Below, piece by piece: positions 1 to 6,358 of a stretch of DNA of 8,558 nucleotides. A program made the position numbers and the translations under genes. Source of the stretch: a bacterium. Its GTDB lineage: Bacteria > Nitrospinota_A > UBA7883 > JACRGQ01. The notes under the pieces are model-generated. The model searched no databases. It was not told the DNA's origin and was given only the letters and a program-made list of their open reading frames with translations. Every line of letters starts with the position of its first letter. Position 1 is the stretch's first letter. Location of the stretch: contig JAKAGL010000087.1 in assembly GCA_021815535.1 (NCBI GenBank), positions 1 through 8,558 of the forward strand, given 5' to 3'.

Positions 1-1
1 T

Positions 2-505
2 GTCGGCGTGCGGGAAGAAACTTTCGCCATTCCCCTTTCATCGGTAGCGGAGTCGATCCGTATAACCGCCGAGGATATTCGAATGGTGAATGGACGGGAA
101 ATGATAACACTGCGCGACACCGTTCTGCCGCTTGCCCGGCTGGACAAATTGTTCATGCTGGACCGCAAGCCCTTACGCAAAACGATCCCTCCGGCCCTTC
201 CCGAGATATCAACGGAAAAATCCTTTAAGGGTGCGGGCCGTACTCGCCGGGATTCTATTTTTATCGTGGTGGTCGGTCTCGCCGAAAAACGCCTCGGCCT
301 CATGGTCCGCGATCTCAAACGGCAACAGCAAGTGGTGATAAAGAATCTCGGTGAAATGCTGAAAGACGCGCCCGGCATTTCAGGCGCCACTATCATGGGG
401 GATGGTCGCGTAGCCTTGATTCTCGATGTTGGGCAGATCATAGAAGAAGCGGGCCGGCGGCATCGTCAACCATCTCCGGCGCATAATGACGGAAGAACTA
501 CATGA
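2..505 (+). CDS. cheA: Chemotaxis histidine kinase CheA, C-terminal CheW-like domain (5' end outside window)
   Basis: Only the last ~167 residues are present; the frame is open to the left edge, so the GTG at 8 is not the start. They match the regulatory P5 domain of CheA, which docks the kinase onto chemoreceptors and the coupling protein CheW at the inner membrane. Visible signatures, counting from the GTG: ETFAIPLSSV near the start, LRDTVLPLARLDKLF at about 35-49, then the second half with VVVGLAEKRLGLMV at 87-100, QQQVVIKNLGEML and GATIMGDGRVALILDV. The stretch between the two halves (about residues 51-82, basic and proline-containing) looks longer than usual for this domain. The kinase, dimerisation and Hpt domains lie outside the window. 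A stand-alone CheW is less likely, because the GDGRVALILDV ending is typical of CheA. The TGA stop overlaps the next ATG (ATGA), suggesting translational coupling. Confidence 0.9.
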   Translation, partial: VGVREETFAIPLSSVAESIRITAEDIRMVNGREMITLRDTVLPLARLDKLFMLDRKPLRKTIPPALPEISTEKSFKGAGRTRRDSIFIVVVGLAEKRLGLMVRDLKRQQQVVIKNLGEMLKDAPGISGATIMGDGRVALILDVGQIIEEAGRRHRQPSPAHNDGRTT

Positions 506-936
506 AAACGATTCTCATTCTTCCTGTCGCGCTCATAATGCTTGTTCCCGGTTTGGGCCTCGCGAAGGAAAAGAAGGTTGCTATCAGTGGCGCCCAAAGC
601 GGCATCCATATCAGCGGCACCAGCACTTCTCAAGATGATGGCAACGTACACCTGAGTGGCACCACGACGGACATGACACCGAAGACAGCGGCCGCCAGCA
701 AGACGGCACCGGCCCCCGCAAAAAAATCAAAACAGAACACCCCCCAACAAAAAACTATCGTCACACAACAGATTAATGATGAACATCCCGCGCCGGGCGA
801 AGTACGCAAACCGCGCCGGCCACAACCTGCAACCGTAGAGCAACCTCGCTCGCCCAGCCCTCCCCGGGCGCCAAAAATCCCTGAAGCGAGATGCCCCTCA
901 CACATACAAGGAATGACAAATGAGCATGCCCTATAA
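502..936 (+). CDS. Small exported proline/lysine-rich protein, function unknown
   Basis: A 144-residue protein I do not recognise. It starts with a good Sec signal peptide: MKT, a hydrophobic core to about residue 18, and a probable cut after GLGLA (21/22). The mature part is low complexity. Residues 27-56 carry a loose repeat, with HISGTSTS at 36-43 and HLSGTTTD at 50-57, 14 residues apart; after that come Ala/Lys/Thr-rich (58-80) and Pro/Arg-rich (95-130) stretches with one Cys near 131. No enzyme motif is visible. A GGAAGA ribosome site at 491-496 sits 5 bases before the ATG, and the start overlaps the cheA stop, so it is probably coupled to cheA. Its 3' end overlaps the malic enzyme start by 17 bases. 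The signal peptide, ribosome site and packing support a real gene; the composition makes a database match unlikely. It may be a periplasmic or cell-envelope linker-like protein, which is inference only. Confidence 0.62.
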   Translation: MKTILILPVALIMLVPGLGLAKEKKVAISGAQSGIHISGTSTSQDDGNVHLSGTTTDMTPKTAAASKTAPAPAKKSKQNTPQQKTIVTQQINDEHPAPGEVRKPRRPQPATVEQPRSPSPPRAPKIPEARCPSHIQGMTNEHAL

Positions 937-2638
937 GCCCCGCCTGGGCCCGAATGGTGATTACACGGTTGAGGTCGATAAATATGGGCAGGAAATCATC
1001 CACAATCCTTTGCTGAATAAAGGAACTGCCTTCTCTTTACAAGAGCAGGAGGTTTTCGGCCTCATCGGCCTGTTGCCACCGCACATCTCCACCTTGGGGG
1101 AACAGCTTACCCGCACCATGGAAAGCTACCAGGCCTGTTCCAGCAACATTTCGAAGTACATCTATCTCCGTTCACTGCAGGACCGCAACGAAACACTCTT
1201 TTATGCGATGCTGCGCCAGAATATCCGCGAGATGTTGCCAATTGTGTATACCCCTACCGTCGGGGAGGCCGTCGAAAGGCACGGACATATTTACCGCAAC
1301 GCGCGCGGGTTGTTCATAACCCCCGATAACGTCTTCAATATGGGGGAAATGGCCAAACACCTGCCTTCCACGGATATTGAGATCATCGTCGTCACCGACA
1401 GTCAAGCGATATTGGGCATCGGCGACCAAGGGGTCGGCGGCATGGCTATCCCCATCGGCAAGCTTTCGCTGTACACCGTGGCGGCCGGCATTCACCCGTC
1501 GGCCTGCCTGCCAATCACTCTCGATGTGGGAACCGACAACCGTACGCTTCTTGCCGATCCGCTCTATCTGGGACGCCGCCACTGGCGGCTTACCGGCAAT
1601 GAATACTCCGTCTTTATCGAAAATTTTGTGGAACAGGTGAAAAATAATTTTCCCAACGCCGTCCTGCAGTGGGAGGACTTTGCCAAACAAAACGCCTTTA
1701 CCAATATGGACAAGTACCGCGACACCCTCCCCTCATTTAACGACGACGTGCAGGGAACCGGCGCGGTGGTGCTGGGAGGCATCCTCAGCGCGATGAAAAT
1801 AAAGAGAAAAACCCTGCGGGACCATCGTTATCTGATTTACGGTGCGGGGGCCGCCGGCGGCGGCATCGCCCGGCAAATACGCGATGGATTGAAAAACGCC
1901 GGCCTAAGCCATGAAGAGGCCTGCGACCATGTGTTCCTGGTGGACAGCGCCGGACTTGTCATGGCGGAGCGGGAGGGACTTGAAGAATACAAGAAGGAAT
2001 TCGCCAAACCGGAGAGGATCACCGGCGGCTGGGTGCGCGATAACGTTTACGAGTTAACGATGGCAGAAACCATCCGTCACGCCAAGATCAATGTTCTCAT
2101 CGGCGTTTCGGGACAGACCGGCGCCTTTAATGAGCAGATCATTAACCTGATGACGGCCAACGATCCCGAACCGCTCATTTTCACCCTTTCAAATCCCACA
2201 TCAAAATCAGAAACTGATCCCCGAAAAGTTCTTCAGCAAACCAACGGCAAGGCGATTGTCGCGTCCGGATCCCCGTTCGGCTCCGTTATGGTGAATGGAC
2301 GGGAAATGGAAGTGGGCCAAGGGAACAACGCCTTTATTTTTCCCGGTCTGGGGCTGGGAACCCTGGTTGCAAAAGCGTGCAAGATCACCGATGGCATGAT
2401 GACCGCCGCGGCTCATGCCCTGGCCGCCTGCGTAACAGAAGAGCGGCTGGCCTCACGAATCATTTATCCCCCGGTGCAGGACATCTTTGAGGTTTCACAC
2501 AGGGTGGCGGTGGCCGTTTACAAACGGGCGATAGCCGATGGCGTGGCAGGATCGGCCCACGGTGCAGACCCGGAGAAAGTGATCCGCGATCTTATGTGGC
2601 TCCCTGCCTATGCCAACTACACGCGCGCGAAGAAATAA
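920..2638 (+). CDS. maeA: Malic enzyme (malate dehydrogenase, oxaloacetate-decarboxylating), probably NAD-dependent
   Basis: Cytoplasmic enzyme that converts L-malate to pyruvate and CO2 while reducing NAD(P)+, linking the TCA cycle to pyruvate. The 572 residues match the long eukaryote/E. coli MaeA-like form rather than the shorter MaeB-type. Key residues are all visible: catalytic Tyr110 in LPIVYTPTVGEA; Lys181 after the ILGIGDQGVGGMAIPIG block; metal ligands Glu252-Asp253 in WEDFAKQNAF and Asp276 in FNDDVQGTG; a dinucleotide-binding GAGAAG at 308-313, with VDS at 341-343 after the second strand; and LSNPTS at 423-428 and GQGNNAFIFPGLGLG at 466-480 in the C-terminal part. I cannot settle NAD versus NADP from sequence; NAD is the usual assignment for this subfamily. 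AAGGAA at 908-913 is a well-placed ribosome site for the ATG at 920. No separate promoter is visible, so expression probably comes from the cheA-side transcript. Confidence 0.95.
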   Translation: MSMPYKPRLGPNGDYTVEVDKYGQEIIHNPLLNKGTAFSLQEQEVFGLIGLLPPHISTLGEQLTRTMESYQACSSNISKYIYLRSLQDRNETLFYAMLRQNIREMLPIVYTPTVGEAVERHGHIYRNARGLFITPDNVFNMGEMAKHLPSTDIEIIVVTDSQAILGIGDQGVGGMAIPIGKLSLYTVAAGIHPSACLPITLDVGTDNRTLLADPLYLGRRHWRLTGNEYSVFIENFVEQVKNNFPNAVLQWEDFAKQNAFTNMDKYRDTLPSFNDDVQGTGAVVLGGILSAMKIKRKTLRDHRYLIYGAGAAGGGIARQIRDGLKNAGLSHEEACDHVFLVDSAGLVMAEREGLEEYKKEFAKPERITGGWVRDNVYELTMAETIRHAKINVLIGVSGQTGAFNEQIINLMTANDPEPLIFTLSNPTSKSETDPRKVLQQTNGKAIVASGSPFGSVMVNGREMEVGQGNNAFIFPGLGLGTLVAKACKITDGMMTAAAHALAACVTEERLASRIIYPPVQDIFEVSHRVAVAVYKRAIADGVAGSAHGADPEKVIRDLMWLPAYANYTRAKK

Positions 2639-2656
2639 GCTGCGGCAGAAAACAGG

Positions 2657-3286
2657 CTACAGGTTCCGTTCTTTAAGCAAAGATGATACACGTTCCCATA
2701 TCTTGCCGCTGACCGCATCAATTCCTTGCCGGGCATCGATGCGTATCAAACTCTCAAAGCCGGGACCGTTAAATATACGGTAGACCTCTTTCAAAAACCC
2801 GATTTTTTCGTAGCCGACGTTCGCCCCACCCCGGACTTCCACCCGTTTCAGCCCCTCTTCCGGATTGATGTCGAGGAAGAAAGTGATATCCGGCTGGGGA
2901 AAATGACGGTTCTTCTCGGCAATGACCTTAACGTCGAAACCCAGCGCCCCCTGATAGGCCATGTTACTGGGGATGTAGCGGTCCATCACCACAATTTTTC
3001 CCGCCTTGAGGGCCGGAATGATGTTCTGCTTGCTGTCTTCCTCGCGATCGTTAATGAAATAGGAGAGTTCCTCCTCACGGGTGACGCCATCCCGACCATG
3101 CGTTGCTATCTGACGTATTTTTTGACCCCACGGGCCGTTGGTCGGTTCTTTGAGGTACAGCGGATGATGCCCCATACCATAAAGACGCTCTTCTAGTTTT
3201 CTCGCTTGAGTTGTTTTTCCTGCCCCATCAATTCCTTCAAATAGGACAAACAACCCCTTTTTCTGGTCTTCATTCCATGCGCACAT
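2657..3286 (-). CDS. tmk: Thymidylate kinase (dTMP kinase)
   Basis: A 209-residue cytoplasmic nucleotide kinase that phosphorylates dTMP to dTDP with ATP, for DNA precursors. The P-loop is FEGIDGAGKTTQ (GxxxxGKT at 18-25). It is followed by EPTNGPWG at 47-54, where many family members have a REPGG-type motif, and by DRYIPSNMAYQGA at 102-114, holding the conserved Asp-Arg-Tyr. DITFFLDI at 133-140 is the usual strand before the lid. The lid around 148-170 (RVEVRGGANVGYEKIGFLKEVYR) lacks the common DRxE pattern, so this is a divergent lineage or possibly another deoxynucleotide kinase of the family. The start is uncertain: no clear ribosome site precedes the ATG at 3286, and the first ~10 residues before GLFVLFEG are not conserved in the family. 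The gene converges on malic enzyme, with 18 bases between stops and no hairpin terminator visible. Confidence 0.88.
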   Translation of the reverse strand: MCAWNEDQKKGLFVLFEGIDGAGKTTQARKLEERLYGMGHHPLYLKEPTNGPWGQKIRQIATHGRDGVTREEELSYFINDREEDSKQNIIPALKAGKIVVMDRYIPSNMAYQGALGFDVKVIAEKNRHFPQPDITFFLDINPEEGLKRVEVRGGANVGYEKIGFLKEVYRIFNGPGFESLIRIDARQGIDAVSGKIWERVSSLLKERNL

Positions 3287-3368
3287 GGGAAGATTCTATA
3301 CTGGCTTGTGCCACTAAAAGGAAATTATTTAGACAGCGGGCGTAAATGCCACCGCACGGACGGATCTT

Positions 3369-3593
3369 TTAATTCGGCCCGAAATCCTTCCATCCCTTTA
3401 TGAGGATGACGACTAGCGGAGCGCTATGCAGCAAAAGATCAAATATGTCTATCGGTTTTCGAAGCGTACCGTTGGCAAGCATCCGTATCTTTTCGACAAG
3501 ATGCGGTTCCGGCCCCATCGGCCAGGGGGCAAGCGCCATCGCGGCGGCAAACAATATCAAAAAAGGCCAGCTGATGGTATCGAGTATTGACAT
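3369..3593 (-). CDS. Small two-helix membrane protein of the family often labelled 'RND transporter'
   Basis: A 74-residue protein with a hydrophobic helix at about 8-25, a conserved-looking amphipathic centre (PEPHLVEKIRML at 28-39, then RKPIDIFDLLLHSAP at 45-59) and a second hydrophobic stretch to about 66. From memory, this core resembles a short protein common in proteobacteria that databases carry under the misleading name 'RND transporter'; it is far too small to be an RND pump and its role is unknown. It most likely sits in the inner membrane. It is 82 bases upstream of tmk on the same strand and may share its transcript. The ATG at 3593 has only a weak purine stretch just before it, so the start is tentative. 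The match is recollection rather than a search result, but hydrophobicity and motif density support a real gene. Confidence 0.72.
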   Translation of the reverse strand: MSILDTISWPFLILFAAAMALAPWPMGPEPHLVEKIRMLANGTLRKPIDIFDLLLHSAPLVVILIKGWKDFGPN

Positions 3594-3753
3594 TCCCAGG
3601 TATTCCCATTAATTGTTGGCGTGTAGTTTCACTGCGGGCTTAGAGGCATATTTTTCAGGAAGGATTCATCACCTCCGCTTTTTAAAAACTTTCGAATCCC
3701 TGGAACGGACAACAACTGCCGTCGGCGCCCAATCCCGGCTTTCGGAGCGGAAT

Positions 3754-4887
3754 CTACAATACGTTCCGGGCGGTTTTCCGTACCGAATCGATTACATATG
3801 CCACTTCATCGTCGGTAAGATTTGGATAAAGCGGAAGCGATACCGTTGTGGCGCCAATGGCGGTGGCATGGGGATAATCCTCATCACGCATGCCGAGTTG
3901 TGTGTGGAAAAAAGTCAGCGAGGAGAGCGGACGGTAATTGACTGTACATCCGACCCCTTGCGCCGTTAACGCCACCATGAATTTATCCCTTTTTTGTTCA
4001 TCGGGCAGGCGCACGGTATACAGATGCAGGGCGCTCTTGTGGCCCGGCGGCACGTACGGCAGAATGAGTCCCGCATCTTTGAAGGCATCGTTATAACTTT
4101 GAACAATGGCCGCACGCCGCGCATAATTCACATCGATCTTCGCCAACTGCGGAATAAGCAATGCCGCCTGAAGGTCATACATGTTCGACTTGAACCCGGA
4201 CTCCTCCACATCGTAGCCCGATACCTTGTCGTTGAACCGTTCTATCGCCGTCCTATTAATGCCATGGTTGCGCAAAAGCTTTAGCTTGTGGGCTACTTCG
4301 GCATGGCGGGTAGCCACGGCCCCCCCTTCACCGCAGGTTATGTTTTTTGTGGCATAGAAAGAAAAAGCCGCGGCATCGGAGAGTGCGCCGGGGGCAAAGC
4401 CGGGGCCTCTCCCCTCAACACAATGCGCGGAATCCTCGACCAGCAGAAGCGCATGTTTATCCGCAATCGCCCGAAAGCGGTCCATCGGCGCCATGGTCCC
4501 ATACAGATGTACGGGACAAATAGCTTTGGTGCGTGGGGTGATTTTTTCCTCAACAGCGGCGGGATCAAGAATTCCCGAGCGTAGGTCGACATCGGTGAAA
4601 ACCGGCGCGGCCCCGGTCAGCATCAGCGCTTCGATAGTGGCCACAAACGTCATGGCGGGAACGATGACCTCATCCCCCACGCCAACTTTTAAAGCGCGCC
4701 ACGCAAGGTAGAGAGAATGGGTGCAACTCATGGTGCCTACCGCATGAGGCACACCAAGGTATACGGCGAAGGCGGCCTCGAACTCCTGGGTTTTAGGCCC
4801 GGTTGAAATAAAGATCTGCTTTGTAGCCCCGACAAGCGAAGCAATACATGCATCATCCAGGTTGTGCCGGTAAAAATCTACTTTCAT
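3754..4887 (-). CDS. DegT/DnrJ/EryC1/StrS family PLP-dependent sugar aminotransferase
   Basis: A 377-residue cytoplasmic aminotransferase of the family that turns 4-keto (or 3-keto) nucleotide sugars into amino sugars for surface glycans. Counting from the ATG at 4887: FYRHNL at 6-11; the glycine/cofactor turn GTMSCTHSLYLAW at about 51-63; GDEVIVPAMTFVAT at 71-84; VEDSAH at 150-155, with the Asp that contacts the PLP ring nitrogen; and FSFYATKNITCGEGG at 175-189, whose Lys181 should carry PLP. Length is normal for the family. The start is debatable: the frame opens at a TTG (4920), which has GAGG seven bases upstream, and there is another ATG at 4914. I chose 4887 because family members usually begin a few residues before the FYRH-like segment. 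The gene lies downstream of the sugar-phosphate transferase, which fits amino-sugar supply for a lipid-linked glycan. The exact nucleotide-sugar substrate cannot be told. Confidence 0.9.
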   Translation of the reverse strand: MKVDFYRHNLDDACIASLVGATKQIFISTGPKTQEFEAAFAVYLGVPHAVGTMSCTHSLYLAWRALKVGVGDEVIVPAMTFVATIEALMLTGAAPVFTDVDLRSGILDPAAVEEKITPRTKAICPVHLYGTMAPMDRFRAIADKHALLLVEDSAHCVEGRGPGFAPGALSDAAAFSFYATKNITCGEGGAVATRHAEVAHKLKLLRNHGINRTAIERFNDKVSGYDVEESGFKSNMYDLQAALLIPQLAKIDVNYARRAAIVQSYNDAFKDAGLILPYVPPGHKSALHLYTVRLPDEQKRDKFMVALTAQGVGCTVNYRPLSSLTFFHTQLGMRDEDYPHATAIGATTVSLPLYPNLTDDEVAYVIDSVRKTARNVL

Positions 4888-5006
4888 ATACCTGTCTGTC
4901 GTTGCTGAGGGCATACACAATATATCGCCTCAATATCCTCAAACTTAAGGGGCATCACCGGCATCCTACACTTTTTAAGCCTGTGATAACAGTCGCGAAA
5001 CGGCAT
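4884..5006 (-). CDS. Possible 40-codon ORF coupled to the aminotransferase start
   Basis: After the TAA of the glycosyltransferase the same frame stays open. An ATG four codons later (5006) begins a 40-codon frame that ends in a TGA overlapping the aminotransferase ATG (ATGA, 4884-4887). The predicted peptide has four cysteines (CYHRLKKC near the start, CVC at 30-32) and no motif I know. There is no good ribosome site for the first ATG; the third ATG (peptide residue 18) has AGGA eight bases upstream and would give a 23-residue product. An open frame this short is common by chance. It could be a leader or coupling peptide, a remnant of a longer protein, or nothing. Confidence 0.2.
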   Translation of the reverse strand: MPFRDCYHRLKKCRMPVMPLKFEDIEAIYCVCPQQRQTGI

Positions 5007-5018
5007 CGCGGAATCAGG

Positions 5019-6026
5019 TTATGGCCTTAATGGCTTGATCCGCTCAACCAGCAGGTAAAGGATCGTGAGAAGCAGGAGGGCAATTGCAAACAAAACCAGC
5101 TGGTATCGCGGATAAAAGAATCCGAACGCCGCTAAAAACGCCAACGCCACATTAACCAGCGATGCATAACCGGCAACCTCCAGATGGGAAAACCCCGCCT
5201 GGTGTAACCGCTGGTAGGCATGGCTTTTGTGGGGCATGTACCATTTCTGCCCGATAAATATCCTCCGGATGAGGGTGATGGTGGCATCAAACCAGAAAAG
5301 GCCATAGAGCATAAGGGCAACTATGAACGGAATGCCATACGTAGTGTCCGCAACAAGCGCGGCTCCCGCAATCATAAACCCAAGAAAATAACTTCCCCCA
5401 TCACCCATGAATATTTTGGCGGGCGGAAAGTTCCATTTGAGGAAGCCTGCCATCGACGCGACAAGAATTATCATAAGAACCGGGAAATTGGATACACCAA
5501 CGATGGTCCCTAACATCCCCAGCGCGGAAAATATAACGATGGCCTCCAGGGAAGCGAACGCATCAAGACCGTCCATAAAATTGAACAGGTTGACGGACCA
5601 GACTATATATAAGACGGTTAAAGGCCACGCGAAAACTCCCAGGCGTACAAAAAGAGGCGCAAGAGAAAGTGTTTCAGGTACGTGGCTCAATGCGAGGAAT
5701 AAAACCGCGATAATTAATTGAGCAATGAATCGAAAGATGTTTCGTAATTTCAAATAATCATCCGCAACCCCAATAGTTGCCATCAGAAAAGAACAAGCCA
5801 CCAGTATGAATTCGACCCTTGAAATGAGGCTGTACCGGTAAAAGACGGCACTGGCGATAAGGGTGACGGCTACAAAGACCACCCCTCCGCCCCTTGGAGT
5901 GGGAACGGTGTGGGAAGTGCGGGTGCCCGGCACATCGACAATGCCTTTTTCCAGGGCATGGGCGCGGAAAATCCCCGTAAAAAACAGGGTGATGCAAAAG
6001 ACGGCCAAGACCGCCAAAACAATCAT
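5019..6026 (-). CDS. Polyprenyl-phosphate sugar-1-phosphate transferase, glycosyltransferase family 4 (WbpL/WecA-like)
   Basis: A 335-residue inner-membrane protein with about ten hydrophobic helices. It should transfer a HexNAc-1-phosphate type group from a UDP-sugar to undecaprenyl phosphate, the first step of O-antigen or other lipid-linked glycan assembly. Family signatures in order: DVPGTRTSHTVPTPRGGG at 31-48; the Asp pair in GVADDYLKLR (89-90); NLFNFMDGLDA at 146-156, with the NxxNxxDGxD pattern; FMGDGGSYFLG at 206-216; and the cytosolic HKSHAYQRL at 266-274, whose HxxHxYQRL form looks more like WbpL-type than MraY-type enzymes. MraY is unlikely from the length and the last motif. The ATG at 6026 has a clear AAAAGGA site five bases upstream. 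The gene is first of a - strand run followed by the aminotransferase 131 bases later. The exact sugar is unknown. Confidence 0.92.
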   Translation of the reverse strand: MIVLAVLAVFCITLFFTGIFRAHALEKGIVDVPGTRTSHTVPTPRGGGVVFVAVTLIASAVFYRYSLISRVEFILVACSFLMATIGVADDYLKLRNIFRFIAQLIIAVLFLALSHVPETLSLAPLFVRLGVFAWPLTVLYIVWSVNLFNFMDGLDAFASLEAIVIFSALGMLGTIVGVSNFPVLMIILVASMAGFLKWNFPPAKIFMGDGGSYFLGFMIAGAALVADTTYGIPFIVALMLYGLFWFDATITLIRRIFIGQKWYMPHKSHAYQRLHQAGFSHLEVAGYASLVNVALAFLAAFGFFYPRYQLVLFAIALLLLTILYLLVERIKPLRP

Positions 6027-6144
6027 ATTTTTCCTTTTCTAAACATCAAGCATTCATGGCCGAAGACGCCCGGACTTGAGTTTTCCCAACCATCTGGAAC
6101 AAACTCATTCTTTGTTTGCACGCCATTTGAAGATATTTTCCCCA

Positions 6145-6153
6145 TTTATACCA
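6145..6153 (-). promoter_or_regulatory. Possible extended -10 promoter element for the glycosyltransferase gene
   Basis: Read on the - strand this is TGGTATAAA, an extended -10-like element about 120 bases before the glycosyltransferase start. No good -35 box is found 16-18 bases upstream, so the call rests on one short AT-rich match. Confidence 0.2.
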
Positions 6154-6267
6154 ATCAAAGCAAACTGCGGCCCGATCCCATTCAGCAACTAGGTGAGGGT
6201 GGGCCATATTACATAAATTTGTTAGACACGGACATGCTGGCGGAATTTTAAAATGGAAACTGTAATG

Positions 6268-6294
6268 CGGCTGGAAGAGCCGCACTTCCAGCCG
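6268..6294. repeat. Perfect 10-bp inverted repeat with 7-base loop
   Basis: CGGCTGGAAG at 6268-6277 pairs perfectly with CTTCCAGCCG at 6285-6294 around the loop AGCCGCA. It lies 64 bases past the chemoreceptor stop on the - strand, where a terminator would be expected, but no T-run follows directly on either strand. It is either an atypical transcript-end or RNA-protecting hairpin, or a protein-binding palindrome. Confidence 0.6.
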
Positions 6295-6358
6295 GGACAC
6301 GTTGTTTCAATAGAAGAGGAGCCGTACTTTTTAGAGACAAGATGGGCCCCTGCCGGTA

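Larger units (their letters stand above)
6027..6358. other. 332-base gap between chemoreceptor and glycosyltransferase genes
   Basis: No convincing gene. It should hold the end of the chemoreceptor transcript and the promoter and leader of the glycosyltransferase, both on the - strand. It contains a perfect inverted repeat (6268-6294), a possible extended -10 element (6145-6153) and some protein-like open stretches on the + strand, described under findings. Confidence 0.6.

Noticed and set aside
1172..1690. 172-codon open frame antisense to malic enzyme
   Set aside because: It lies wholly inside a gene with every catalytic motif in place, has no motif of its own, and is a codon-bias shadow.
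2639..2656. Possible bidirectional terminator between convergent malic enzyme and thymidylate kinase
   Set aside because: Only 18 bases, and no inverted repeat with a T-run on either strand.
2726..3196. 156-codon + strand frame antisense to thymidylate kinase
   Set aside because: Thymidylate kinase motifs occupy the other strand; no protein-like features here.
3287..3368. TGGCAC in the gap before thymidylate kinase as half of a sigma-54 promoter
   Set aside because: The matching TTGC element is missing at the required spacing.
3678..3689. TTTTTAAAAA palindrome as a terminator for the aminotransferase
   Set aside because: A pure A/T palindrome with no GC stem would not act as an intrinsic terminator.
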